Source of the DNA: Planctomycetaceae bacterium
GTDB taxonomy: Bacteria > Planctomycetota > Phycisphaerae > Phycisphaerales > SM1A02
DNA: 6,568 nt
Assembly (NCBI GenBank): GCA_027488415.1
Contig: JAIYBS010000261.1
Location: forward strand, 1-6,568
Direction of reading: 5' to 3'
A program made the position numbers and the translations under genes. Below the pieces are notes generated by a model. The model searched no databases, was not told where the DNA came from, and worked only from the letters and a program-made list of their open reading frames with translations. Positions 1 through 5,413 of this stretch are shown piece after piece; within the stretch, counting starts at the first letter, position 1, and every line of letters starts with the position of its first letter.

Positions 1-579
1 GCGCGCGCGGCCGGCACGCTCACGCTCGACGGCGAGGACCTGCTCGCGCCGGCGCGCGACGTGGTCGAGCTGCGCCGCCGCGTCGGCATGGTGTTCCAGA
101 AGCCGAACCCGTTCCCGAAGTCCATCTACGACAACGTGGCGTTCGGCCCGCGCCTGCACCGGAAGTTCCAGCGCGCCGACCTCGACGAGCTCGTCGAGAA
201 CTCGCTGCGCGCCGCGGCCCTCTGGGACGAGGTCAAGGACCGCCTGAAGGCGAGCGCGCTCGGGCTCTCGGGCGGCCAGCAGCAGCGGCTCTGCATCGCG
301 CGTGCGATCGCGGTGGGGCCGGAGGTCCTGCTGATGGACGAGCCGTGCTCCGCGCTCGACCCCAAGTCGACCGCGAGCGTCGAGCAGCTGATCCGCGAGC
401 TCGAGAGCGAGTACACGATCGTGATCGTGACGCACAACATGCAGCAGGCGGCCCGCGTCAGCGACCGGACCGCGTTCTTCTTCGAGGGCACGCTCGTCGA
501 GTGCGGGGACACCGACGCGATCTTCACCAACCCGAGCAACAAGCGCACCGAGGACTACGTCTCGGGCCGCTTCGGCTGA
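1..579 (+). CDS. pstB: Phosphate ABC transporter ATP-binding protein PstB (5' end cut off by the window)
   Basis: PstB is the ATPase of the PstSCAB high-affinity phosphate importer and works at the inner face of the cytoplasmic membrane. The reading frame is open from base 1 and ends in TGA at 577-579, giving 192 visible residues. The family is usually about 250-260 residues, so roughly 60 N-terminal residues including the Walker A loop lie left of the window. Visible in order are the Q-loop with the PstB-typical MVFQKPNPFPKSIYDN (about 30-45), the ABC signature LSGGQQQR, Walker B LLMDEP followed by CSALDP, and the switch histidine in VTHNMQQA. The FFFEGTLVE stretch and the tail near NKRTEDYVSGRFG also fit PstB. 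The gene lies 25 nt upstream of phoU, the usual end of a pst operon. The motifs are intact, so nothing suggests decay. Confidence is high; another ABC ATPase is unlikely given the QKPNPFP motif. Confidence 0.97.
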   Translation, partial: ARAAGTLTLDGEDLLAPARDVVELRRRVGMVFQKPNPFPKSIYDNVAFGPRLHRKFQRADLDELVENSLRAAALWDEVKDRLKASALGLSGGQQQRLCIARAIAVGPEVLLMDEPCSALDPKSTASVEQLIRELESEYTIVIVTHNMQQAARVSDRTAFFFEGTLVECGDTDAIFTNPSNKRTEDYVSGRFG

Positions 580-604
580 GCCGAACATAAACTGAGACCG
601 AACG

Positions 605-1261
605 ATGGCAATCGACCTTCAGACAGAGATCCTGAACCTGCGCCGCAGCCTGCTTGCGATGGGCGCAGCCACCGAACGACGCGTGGGCCTCGCGGTGCGC
701 GCGCTGGTGGAGGCCGACGTTTCCGCGGCGCAGGAGGTCAAGGCGAGCGACGCCGAGATCGACACGATGGAGGTCGAGCTCGAGACGCAGTGCATGCGGA
801 TCCTCGCGCTCGGCTCGCCCGTCGCGCACGACCTGCGGTTCGTGCTGAGCGTCGTGCGGATCTCGGGCGATTTCGAGCGCATCGCCGACCTGAGCCGCGG
901 GATCGCGAAGAAGGTCGTTCGGTGGTCGGGCGGCGCCGGGCCGACCGAGGTGCCGGGGACCCTCGCGGACATGGCGACGTCGGCGCAGGCGATGATGGCC
1001 GACGTGCTGGCCGCGCTCGCGGACGAGGATGCGGAGCTCTGCCGCGAGGTGCGGCGCGCCGACCGGCGCGTGGACAACCTCAACAAGGAAGTGATCGCGA
1101 CCAGCCGGCAGCTCATCCAGGACGACCCGACGCTCACCGCCGAGGCGATCGACATCATGCAGATCGCGCAGCGCCTCGAGCGCATTGCGGACATCACCAC
1201 GAACATCGCCGAGGACGTGATCTTCCTCGTCGAGGGGCGCGTGGTCCGGCACGGCGACTGA
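605..1261 (+). CDS. phoU: Phosphate signalling/transport accessory protein PhoU
   Basis: PhoU is a cytoplasmic, mostly helical protein. It couples the Pst transporter to the phosphate-sensing histidine kinase and restrains phosphate uptake and the Pho response. The product is 218 residues, a normal length. It shows the two-fold internal repeat of the family: each half carries the metal-cluster helix signature, DFERIADLSRGIAKK near residues 89-103 and RLERIADITTNIAEDV near 190-205. The helix just before the first one contains SPVAHDLRFVLSVVRIS, also typical. The ATG at 605 follows pstB by 25 nt with only a weak purine stretch (GAGACC) as ribosome binding site, so it is probably read from the pst transcript. 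No Pho-box-like repeat is seen in the gap. The function is well supported by both sequence and position. Confidence 0.96.
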   Translation: MAIDLQTEILNLRRSLLAMGAATERRVGLAVRALVEADVSAAQEVKASDAEIDTMEVELETQCMRILALGSPVAHDLRFVLSVVRISGDFERIADLSRGIAKKVVRWSGGAGPTEVPGTLADMATSAQAMMADVLAALADEDAELCREVRRADRRVDNLNKEVIATSRQLIQDDPTLTAEAIDIMQIAQRLERIADITTNIAEDVIFLVEGRVVRHGD

Positions 1262-1390
1262 ACATGCGCCGGGGGACGCCGGGCGTGGTGCTCGGGGCGT
1301 CGGTTTCGCCGGCTGTGCGCGCCGATAATCGTGCCTGGATCGGCCTCTGCGATGTCAGGCAGCCCCCTTCCCCTGCGGACGGATTCCGGC

Positions 1391-1396
1391 TACACT
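1391..1396 (+). promoter_or_regulatory. Candidate -10 element of an rpmH-aroK promoter
   Basis: The 157 bases between phoU and rpmH (1262-1418) hold no convincing gene. TACACT at 1391-1396 resembles a sigma-70-type -10 box and is followed by a GC-rich discriminator (GCGCGAC), as is common for ribosomal protein genes. No good -35 hexamer is seen about 17 bases upstream. A second GATAAT lies at 1323-1328, also without a clear -35. An inverted pair GCCGAT/ATCGGC (1321-1326 and 1339-1344) is too short to call a phoU terminator. This assignment is inference. Confidence 0.3.
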
Positions 1397-1418
1397 GCGC
1401 GACTCTTCGGAGTCAACC

Positions 1419-1553
1419 ATGCATTACCCGCACAGGATCAGCCGCATCAAGAAGGTTCGCAGCGTCGGTTTCCGCGCTCGAATGAAGACCCGCAAGGGCC
1501 GCGCCATCCTGAACCGGAAGCGCCGCGTCGGCCGCGCCATCCGCGTTCGCTGA
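1419..1553 (+). CDS. rpmH: Large-subunit ribosomal protein bL34
   Basis: This is a 44-residue, extremely basic protein. Its core GFRARMKTRKGRAILNRKRR (residues 17-36) matches the bL34 hallmark GFRARM-T--GR--L--RR closely. bL34 is a small structural protein of the 50S subunit that binds 23S rRNA. The first 16 residues, MHYPHRISRIKKVRSV, differ from the common KRTFQPS-type N-terminus, yet the length (44) is normal. The ATG is well placed, with the Shine-Dalgarno-like GGAG at 1409-1412 six bases upstream. The gene stops three bases before the GTG start of aroK, so the two are probably cotranscribed and translationally coupled. In many bacteria rpmH sits beside rnpA near dnaA; here the neighbours are phoU and aroK. 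The protein appears intact. A second paralogue elsewhere in the genome cannot be excluded. Confidence 0.93.
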   Translation: MHYPHRISRIKKVRSVGFRARMKTRKGRAILNRKRRVGRAIRVR

Positions 1554-1556
1554 GCC

Positions 1557-2138
1557 GTGACTGAACACAACCCGCGTCCCGAGAGCGTGCGCCCGTCGGG
1601 CGTCCGTCCGGCAACTGTCCTCATCGGACTCCGCGGCTCCGGGAAGACCACGCTGGGCCGGCTGCTCGCCGCCCGGCGCGCGGTGCCGTTCATCGACCTG
1701 GACGATCGCATCGTTGCCGGCTCCGGCCATGCCTCCGTGAGCGCGATGTTCCGTGCCGAGGGAGAACCCGCGTTCCGCGCGGCGGAGGCGCGCGCGCTCG
1801 AGGCGGTGCTGGCCGACTGCCCACGCGACGGTGCGGTGATCGCGCTCGGAGGCGGCACGCCGACCGCGCCCGGGGCGAGAGCGCTGCTCGACGCGGCGCG
1901 TGCCGGAGGCGTGATCCGCATCGTCCTGCTCGAGGCGCTGCCCGAGGTGCTCGGTGCGAGACTCAGCGTCGCCCCCGGCGATCGCCCGCTGCTCATGGGC
2001 GCGAACTTCACCGAGGAAGCCGCGTTGCTCGCGAGCCGGCGCCTGCCGGCGTACCGCGAGCTGGCCGACGCGACGGTGCGCACCGACGGCGACCTCGCGG
2101 ACGCGCTGGCGCGGATCGAGGAAATCCGTTCCTGGTAA
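1557..2138 (+). CDS. aroK: Shikimate kinase
   Basis: The enzyme phosphorylates shikimate at the 3-hydroxyl with ATP, the fifth step of the chorismate pathway, in the cytoplasm. The product is 193 residues with the family's elements in order: Walker A GLRGSGKTT (24-32), the substrate-binding DLDD (47-50), FRAAE with the shikimate-contacting arginine (73-77), the glycine triplet in ALGGGTPT (96-103), the LID arginine in GDRPLL (141-146), and the adenine-side RLPAYRELA (162-170). The GTG start at 1557 lies three bases after the rpmH stop and lacks a visible ribosome binding site, which suggests coupling to rpmH. The 19 residues before the first strand (TVLIGLRG) are somewhat longer than usual, so a later start is possible. 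The last five sense codons (EIRSW) and the TAA stop lie inside the left arm of the inverted repeat at 2121-2229. The related kinase AroL is the same family; the distinction is only nomenclature. Confidence 0.95.
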   Translation: MTEHNPRPESVRPSGVRPATVLIGLRGSGKTTLGRLLAARRAVPFIDLDDRIVAGSGHASVSAMFRAEGEPAFRAAEARALEAVLADCPRDGAVIALGGGTPTAPGARALLDAARAGGVIRIVLLEALPEVLGARLSVAPGDRPLLMGANFTEEAALLASRRLPAYRELADATVRTDGDLADALARIEEIRSW

Positions 2139-2229
2139 AGGTGCCCGGGATTTCGGCGGCAGCGCAGGCAACGCAATTCGACGAGCGAGATCGCCGAAAT
2201 CCCGGGCACCTTAACCAGGAACGGATTTC
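2121..2229. repeat. Long inverted repeat (38-nt arms, 33-nt loop) between convergent aroK and rnc
   Basis: The arm at 2121-2158 is the reverse complement of 2192-2229 at 37 of 38 positions. The one mismatch is A2137 opposite A2213. The loop is 2159-2191. As RNA from either strand the element would fold into a very stable hairpin, so it may act as a two-way terminator for the convergent genes, although no T-tract follows the stem. The arms run into both coding regions and contain both stop codons: TAA at 2136-2138 for aroK and the complement of TTA at 2211-2213 for rnc. The length (109 bp) and near-perfect symmetry also fit a small mobile palindromic element (MITE- or REP-like) that inserted at the gene ends. 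No second copy is seen in this window. The repeat is certain; its role is inference. Confidence 0.9.
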
Positions 2230-2954
2230 GGCCACACGATCTCCACCTCGCCGTCGGCGGTGTCCACCGCGATCGCAAGTTCGCGAAGCGCGGCAAGTGC
2301 CGCCAGCTGCTCGGCCTGCTTCTTGCTCGGGCCCCATGCGCCGGGGAAACGCCGCGCGCCGGCCATCACGCAGATCTCGAATGCCTTCGCGTGGTCCGGG
2401 CCCTGCTCGTCGAGCACCGCGTACTGCGGGAGCCCCATGTCGAGCTGCGCGAGGCACTGCTGGAGCACCTGCTTGAAGTTCTGCTGGTGACCGAGCCGGA
2501 GCGCGGCATCGATCCGCGGCGCCAGCAGCGGCAGCACGAACGCGCGCGTGACCTCCAACCCGGCGTCGAGGTAGAGCGCCCCGACGACCGCCTCGAACAC
2601 GCCCGCAAGCAGGCTCTCGGGAAGCCCCTGCCGGCCGCGCACGCCCTTGTCGATGCGCATCAGCGGATCAAGCCCGCACTGCGCCGCGAGCTCCGCGCAG
2701 ACGCGCCCGCTCACCACGTTGGACTTCACCTTCGTCAGCTCGCCCTCGAGCAGGTCCGGCCGCTCGGAATACAGGTGCGTGCACACGATGAACCCGAGCG
2801 CGGAGTCCCCGAGGAACTCAAGCCGCTCGTTCGAGTTGATCCGACCGTCCGCCGCGGACGAGTGCGTCAGCGCGACCTGCACCAGCGATGCATCGCGAAA
2901 CCGATGCCCGGTCAGGGACTCGATCGCCGCGAGCGCGTCGGACTCCGACATCAT
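2211..2954 (-). CDS. rnc: Ribonuclease III
   Basis: This enzyme cleaves double-stranded RNA, notably rRNA precursors. An ATGATG at 2954-2949 offers two starts giving 247 or 246 residues. The first overlaps the upstream stop as ATGA. Counting from the second Met, the signature NERLEFLGDSAL is at 41-52 with E42, E45 and D49; the EGEL acid is near 69; FEAVVGALYLDAG is at 119-131 with catalytic E120. A C-terminal double-stranded-RNA-binding domain follows (about 159-226), with GPDHAKAFEICV and the GPSKKQAEQLAALAAL helix. The oddity is G117: the family normally has Asp or Asn there, three residues before the catalytic Glu, as a metal ligand (D114 in E. coli numbering, from memory). The codon is GGC, one base away from GAC. 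The C-terminal KSVPG and the stop come from the inverted repeat. A longer open frame runs further upstream but is a shadow of the neighbouring gene. Confidence 0.95.
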   Translation of the reverse strand: MMSESDALAAIESLTGHRFRDASLVQVALTHSSAADGRINSNERLEFLGDSALGFIVCTHLYSERPDLLEGELTKVKSNVVSGRVCAELAAQCGLDPLMRIDKGVRGRQGLPESLLAGVFEAVVGALYLDAGLEVTRAFVLPLLAPRIDAALRLGHQQNFKQVLQQCLAQLDMGLPQYAVLDEQGPDHAKAFEICVMAGARRFPGAWGPSKKQAEQLAALAALRELAIAVDTADGEVEIVWPKSVPG

Positions 2955-3445
2955 CGCCACGCGATCACCATCTCCAGCCCGCGCACCATGCAGGCAAGCA
3001 CCAGTCCGCCGGCGCCGCCGACGACGAACCAGAACGCGGTCTCCAGGCGCTCGCGCCGGGCTCGCGCCGCAGGCGTGCGGATGAGCGGCTGCGAGACGGG
3101 ATCCGCCGCCGCGGCGCGTCCTCGCGCGGGCGCGACCCCGTCGAGCGGCGTCGCGAGCGCAGAGAGCGCCTTGCCGTGGCTGCCGAGCGGCCCCATCGCG
3201 CCGTCGGCGAATTCCGCGACGGACGCCAGGTCCTCGCGCATCTGCTGGTAGGCGTCGGACGCAAGCACCCACGCAGCCTCGCCCGGCGCGAGCAGCGCAT
3301 GCTGCGCATCGCCCCAGCAGCGATCACCCGGATGGTGCCCTGCCCGCCCGGCGACCGCCATCTCGGCGGCGACCGCGTTGCGTGCCGACATCGCCGCACG
3401 GACCGCGGGATGCTGGAAGGACCTGTCTTCGTCGTTTGGGAGCAC
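2951..3445 (-). CDS. Unrecognised protein with a C-terminal membrane segment, coupled to rnc
   Basis: I do not recognise this 164-residue product. It has a mostly hydrophilic, alanine-rich body and a hydrophobic C-terminus, AFWFVVGGAGGLVLACMVRG and onward (about 137-162), preceded by the basic RARRERLE. This suggests a tail-anchored single-pass membrane protein with the bulk in the cytoplasm. No signal peptide is seen. Codon use shows the strong GC bias at third positions expected of a real gene here, and its TGA overlaps the rnc start as ATGA. The start is the GTG at 3445-3443; an in-frame TGA lies five codons upstream, and a weak GAGGA precedes it. The region between this start and the PilZ stop (3446-3558) is ambiguous: another frame stays open through it, so the true N-terminus could be longer if a frameshift or sequence error is present. 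The gene is probably real; its function is unknown. Confidence 0.65.
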   Translation of the reverse strand: MLPNDEDRSFQHPAVRAAMSARNAVAAEMAVAGRAGHHPGDRCWGDAQHALLAPGEAAWVLASDAYQQMREDLASVAEFADGAMGPLGSHGKALSALATPLDGVAPARGRAAAADPVSQPLIRTPAARARRERLETAFWFVVGGAGGLVLACMVRGLEMVIAWR

Positions 3446-3466
3446 GCGCAGTCCTCGTCACGCGAA

Positions 3467-3489
3467 CCCAGGCAATCCGTTGCCTCGGG
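3467..3489 (-). other. Small hairpin between the PilZ gene and the membrane-protein gene
   Basis: CCCAGGCAA at 3467-3475 pairs with TTGCCT and GGG at 3480-3489 with one bulged base and a four-base loop, giving nine base pairs. On the minus-strand transcript it lies 22 bases before the GTG start of the membrane protein. No T-tract follows, so it is not a classical terminator. It could modulate translation or stability between the two genes, or be chance in GC-rich DNA. Confidence 0.3.
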
Positions 3490-3558
3490 AATCATGCCGC
3501 GGAGGGCATCGTCACGCACGTCGCCGGGCGCCAAGGCGCCGCTGGGCGACCAACTCGG

Positions 3559-4023
3559 TCATTCCGGCCAGCAGCACGCCCGCGCCTCGATGCGCCGCGC
3601 GAGCCGCTCGCGATCCTTCGGCGAGTCGAATCCGGTGAACTGCACCGCCATGCGGCGCGGGCCCGGATCGTCATCGCACGAGAAGACGCGCACCACCGTG
3701 CCGCGGATGCGGATCGGCACCTGCTCGGCCGGCGGATAGAGTTCGATCGCCACTTCAGTGCCTGCGGCGAGCGCCTCGTCGAGCTCGAACCGCATGCCGG
3801 TGGAGGAGATGTCGTAGCCATGGCCCTCCAGGCCGCCCTCCGGCGTGCCGAGGCCGTCGTCGAACCCCGTGAGATCGAGGTCCTCGATGATGTGCGAGAC
3901 CGCCGAGCGCGTGGCCGAACCCCCCGCCGATCGCGCCGAAGGAATCACCACGACCCGGGTGTACGCCGGGCTGAACCGAAAACGGTCGTCCGACCGTCGG
4001 TTCGGTGCTTCGACTGTGACCAT
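3559..4023 (-). CDS. PilZ-domain protein (probable cyclic-di-GMP receptor)
   Basis: PilZ domains bind cyclic-di-GMP and pass the signal to motility, adhesion or envelope targets. The product is 154 residues. The N-terminal RxxxR motif is at 10-14 (in NRRSDDRFRF) and the D/NxSxxG motif at 71-76 (DISSTG). Next come the barrel strands MRFELDEALAAGTEVAIELY and IRGTVVRVFSC, then RRMAVQFTGF and a closing helix DRERLARRIEA. Both ligand motifs are intact, so binding is likely (inference). The stretch between the two motifs is about 56 residues, longer than in typical PilZ domains, and partly acidic (about 31-68). The start at 4023 is chosen because a perfect AAGGAG lies eight bases upstream. An in-frame ATG at 4086 has no such site and would add 21 residues. 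It is the first gene of a minus-strand group leading to rnc. Its target cannot be read from the sequence. Confidence 0.88.
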   Translation of the reverse strand: MVTVEAPNRRSDDRFRFSPAYTRVVVIPSARSAGGSATRSAVSHIIEDLDLTGFDDGLGTPEGGLEGHGYDISSTGMRFELDEALAAGTEVAIELYPPAEQVPIRIRGTVVRVFSCDDDPGPRRMAVQFTGFDSPKDRERLARRIEARACCWPE

Positions 4024-4031
4024 TCCTGCTG

Positions 4032-4037
4032 CTCCTT
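4032..4037 (-). promoter_or_regulatory. Ribosome binding site deciding the PilZ gene start
   Basis: On the minus strand these bases read AAGGAG, a full Shine-Dalgarno match, and are followed by eight bases and the ATG at 4023-4021. It is the best ribosome binding site in the window and favours this ATG over the longer options at 4086 and further upstream. Confidence 0.7.
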
Positions 4038-4074
4038 GGCCGAGCATTCCGTGGCCGAACTGCGAACTGGGGCC

Positions 4075-4092
4075 TGGGTAACGCATGGGTAA
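4075..4092. repeat. Tandem 7-bp direct repeat with 11-bp period upstream of the PilZ gene
   Basis: TGGGTAA occurs at 4075-4081 and again at 4086-4092, separated by CGCA. On the minus strand it reads TTACCCA-N4-TTACCCA, 52-69 bases before the PilZ start codon. The 7+4+7 geometry, about one helical turn, is that of binding sites for OmpR/PhoB-family response regulators. The sequence does not match the enterobacterial Pho box (CTGTCAT), so the regulator is unknown. The repeat is certain; its use as an operator is inference. Confidence 0.35.
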
Positions 4093-4351
4093 GACGTCCG
4101 TGTCCGGAGATAGGTTCGGCAATTTCTCGCGCGGGGCTTGAAATCGCGGCTCTCGGACCCGGACGGGCTCGGGGCGCCTCGGCGACCCGGAACCGCCCCA
4201 CCTGCATCCGCGCAGGCGGAACAAACGGTTCAGACAGAGTTTGCGATTCCGAAAGCCCAGAGTCAGGTAATGTGGAGTTCTTTCGTGCACATTCCGCAGA
4301 AACCGGATAGTTGGGCACGGCAAAGTCCCCTGACAGAACCTGAGAACAGTG

Positions 4352-5413
4352 ATGCCGCAACTTCCTGTAGAGAAGGGACTTACCGCTGATCTCCTGCATG
4401 GCCGCACGGTGGCGCTCATCGGCTACGGGAATCAGGGGCGGGCGCACGCGCTGAACCTCCGCGACTCCGGGGTCGCGATCCGAATCGGCGGGCGGCCGGG
4501 ATCCGCCGCGCGAGCGAGGGCAGAGTCCGAGGGATTCCGCACCGCCGACACCCCGGAAGCCGTCCGCGGGGCCGACCTCATCATCGTCGCCCTGCCGGAC
4601 GAGGCCCATGCCGCGGCGTGGGCGAAGGACATCGCGCCGAACCTCGTGCCGGGCCAGACGGCCGGGTTCATCCACGGCTCGAGCGTGCACTTCGGGCTCG
4701 TCTCGCCGCGCGAGGGAGTCGGCCTGGTGCTGGTGGCGCCAAAGGGACCGGGCACGACGCTCCGGGAGCGATTCCTCGCTGGCCAGGGAATCCCGGCGCT
4801 GCTCGCCGTGCAGCAGGAGCGCGACGCGCGCGACGGGGGCCCGAGCTCGCTCGACCTCGCACGTGCCTGGGCCGCGGGCCTCGGCTGTGCGCGCGCCGGC
4901 GTCGTGCGCACCACCTTCAAGGACGAGGCGGAGACGGACCTCTTCGGCGAGCAGGCCGTCCTCTGCGGCGGGATGCTCGGGCTCGCGCAGGCGGCGTTCG
5001 AGGTGCTCGTGGAGGCCGGCTACCCGCCGCTCCTCGCGTACACGGAGTGCATCCACGAGATCAAGCAGGTCGCGGACCTGCTGTACGCGCGCGGGCCGGC
5101 CGGTATGCGCGCGGCGATCAGCAACAGCGCCGAGTTCGGCACCTACGCCGCGGCGCCGCGGATGGCCGATGAACGCACCAAGGACGCGATGCGCACGCTG
5201 CTTGCCGAGATCCGTTCGGGTGCCTTCACACGCCGCATGCAGGCGGACCACGATGCCGGTGCGCCGTGGTTCCGCGCGCAGCGGGCGGCGGCGGATGCGC
5301 ACCCGATGGAGCGCGCGGGCGCGGACGTGCGCGCGCTGATGCCGTGGCTCGCGTCCGAGGCCGGCGCGGCAGCAGGCCCGGCACCGACGAAGCAGAGGGA
5401 AGAAACACGATGA
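4352..5413 (+). CDS. ilvC: Ketol-acid reductoisomerase (class I)
   Basis: The enzyme isomerises and reduces acetolactate or acetohydroxybutyrate with NADPH and Mg2+, the second common step of valine/isoleucine synthesis. The product is 353 residues from ATG 4352; the adjacent GTG at 4349 would add one. The N-terminal Rossmann part has GYGNQG (24-29) and GGRPGS (46-51), whose Arg and Ser suggest NADPH use. H108 in HGSSVHF and K131 in APKGPG (129-134) fit the active site. The C-terminal knotted domain has DLFGEQAVLCGG with metal ligands D196 and E200, ECIHEIK with E232 and E236, and S257 in ISNSAEFG. All key residues are present. Deviations from what I recall of the family are HGSSVHF for HGFNIHF, RRMQAD where a Trp is common, and a short A/P-rich tail after about residue 335. 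No ilvB/ilvN lies alongside. The stop overlaps the uppP start by four bases, so the pair forms an operon. Confidence 0.93.
   Translation: MPQLPVEKGLTADLLHGRTVALIGYGNQGRAHALNLRDSGVAIRIGGRPGSAARARAESEGFRTADTPEAVRGADLIIVALPDEAHAAAWAKDIAPNLVPGQTAGFIHGSSVHFGLVSPREGVGLVLVAPKGPGTTLRERFLAGQGIPALLAVQQERDARDGGPSSLDLARAWAAGLGCARAGVVRTTFKDEAETDLFGEQAVLCGGMLGLAQAAFEVLVEAGYPPLLAYTECIHEIKQVADLLYARGPAGMRAAISNSAEFGTYAAAPRMADERTKDAMRTLLAEIRSGAFTRRMQADHDAGAPWFRAQRAAADAHPMERAGADVRALMPWLASEAGAAAGPAPTKQREETR

Larger units (their letters stand above)
4024..4351. other. Divergent intergenic region between the PilZ gene and ilvC
   Basis: These 328 bases separate two divergent operons and should hold both promoters. 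The right half (about 4220-4350) is visibly richer in A+T than the genes. I could not find a consensus promoter on either strand. TTGCGA (4241-4246) and TAATGT (4268-4273) are 21 bases apart, which is too far. GATAGT (4306-4311) lacks a good partner. TTGAAA at 4138-4143 has no -10. CCTGC/GCAGG at 4201-4216 forms only a five-pair hairpin. GAACTG is repeated at 4057 and 4064. No I/L/V-rich leader peptide, T-box or obvious riboswitch was seen ahead of ilvC. No convincing gene is present. Confidence 0.5.

Noticed and set aside
524..1252. 242-residue minus-strand open frame across phoU
   Set aside because: It is antisense to a clear phoU, with an Arg/His/Asp-rich composition typical of shadow frames in GC-rich DNA.
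1264..1485. Open frame from ATG 1264 between phoU and rpmH
   Set aside because: No family match, poor codon pattern, and it runs through rpmH in a different frame.
2141..2213. Possible peptide encoded across the inverted repeat
   Set aside because: The open frame is a by-product of the palindrome, with no ribosome binding site or family resemblance.
2391..3251. Plus-strand open frame across rnc
   Set aside because: Antisense to RNase III, whose catalytic and RNA-binding motifs are clear on the minus strand.
2955..3272. 106-residue N-terminal extension of rnc in the same frame
   Set aside because: It overlaps the upstream membrane-protein gene, its composition is Arg-rich, and the extension lies before a well-coupled ATGATG start.
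4024..4086. Longer start for the PilZ protein at ATG 4086
   Set aside because: No ribosome binding site precedes it, whereas ATG 4023 has AAGGAG at ideal spacing.
4270..4389. 39-codon open frame ahead of and overlapping ilvC, considered as an attenuation leader peptide
   Set aside because: Few Ile/Leu/Val codons, no run of them and no attenuator hairpins; it also runs into ilvC in another frame.
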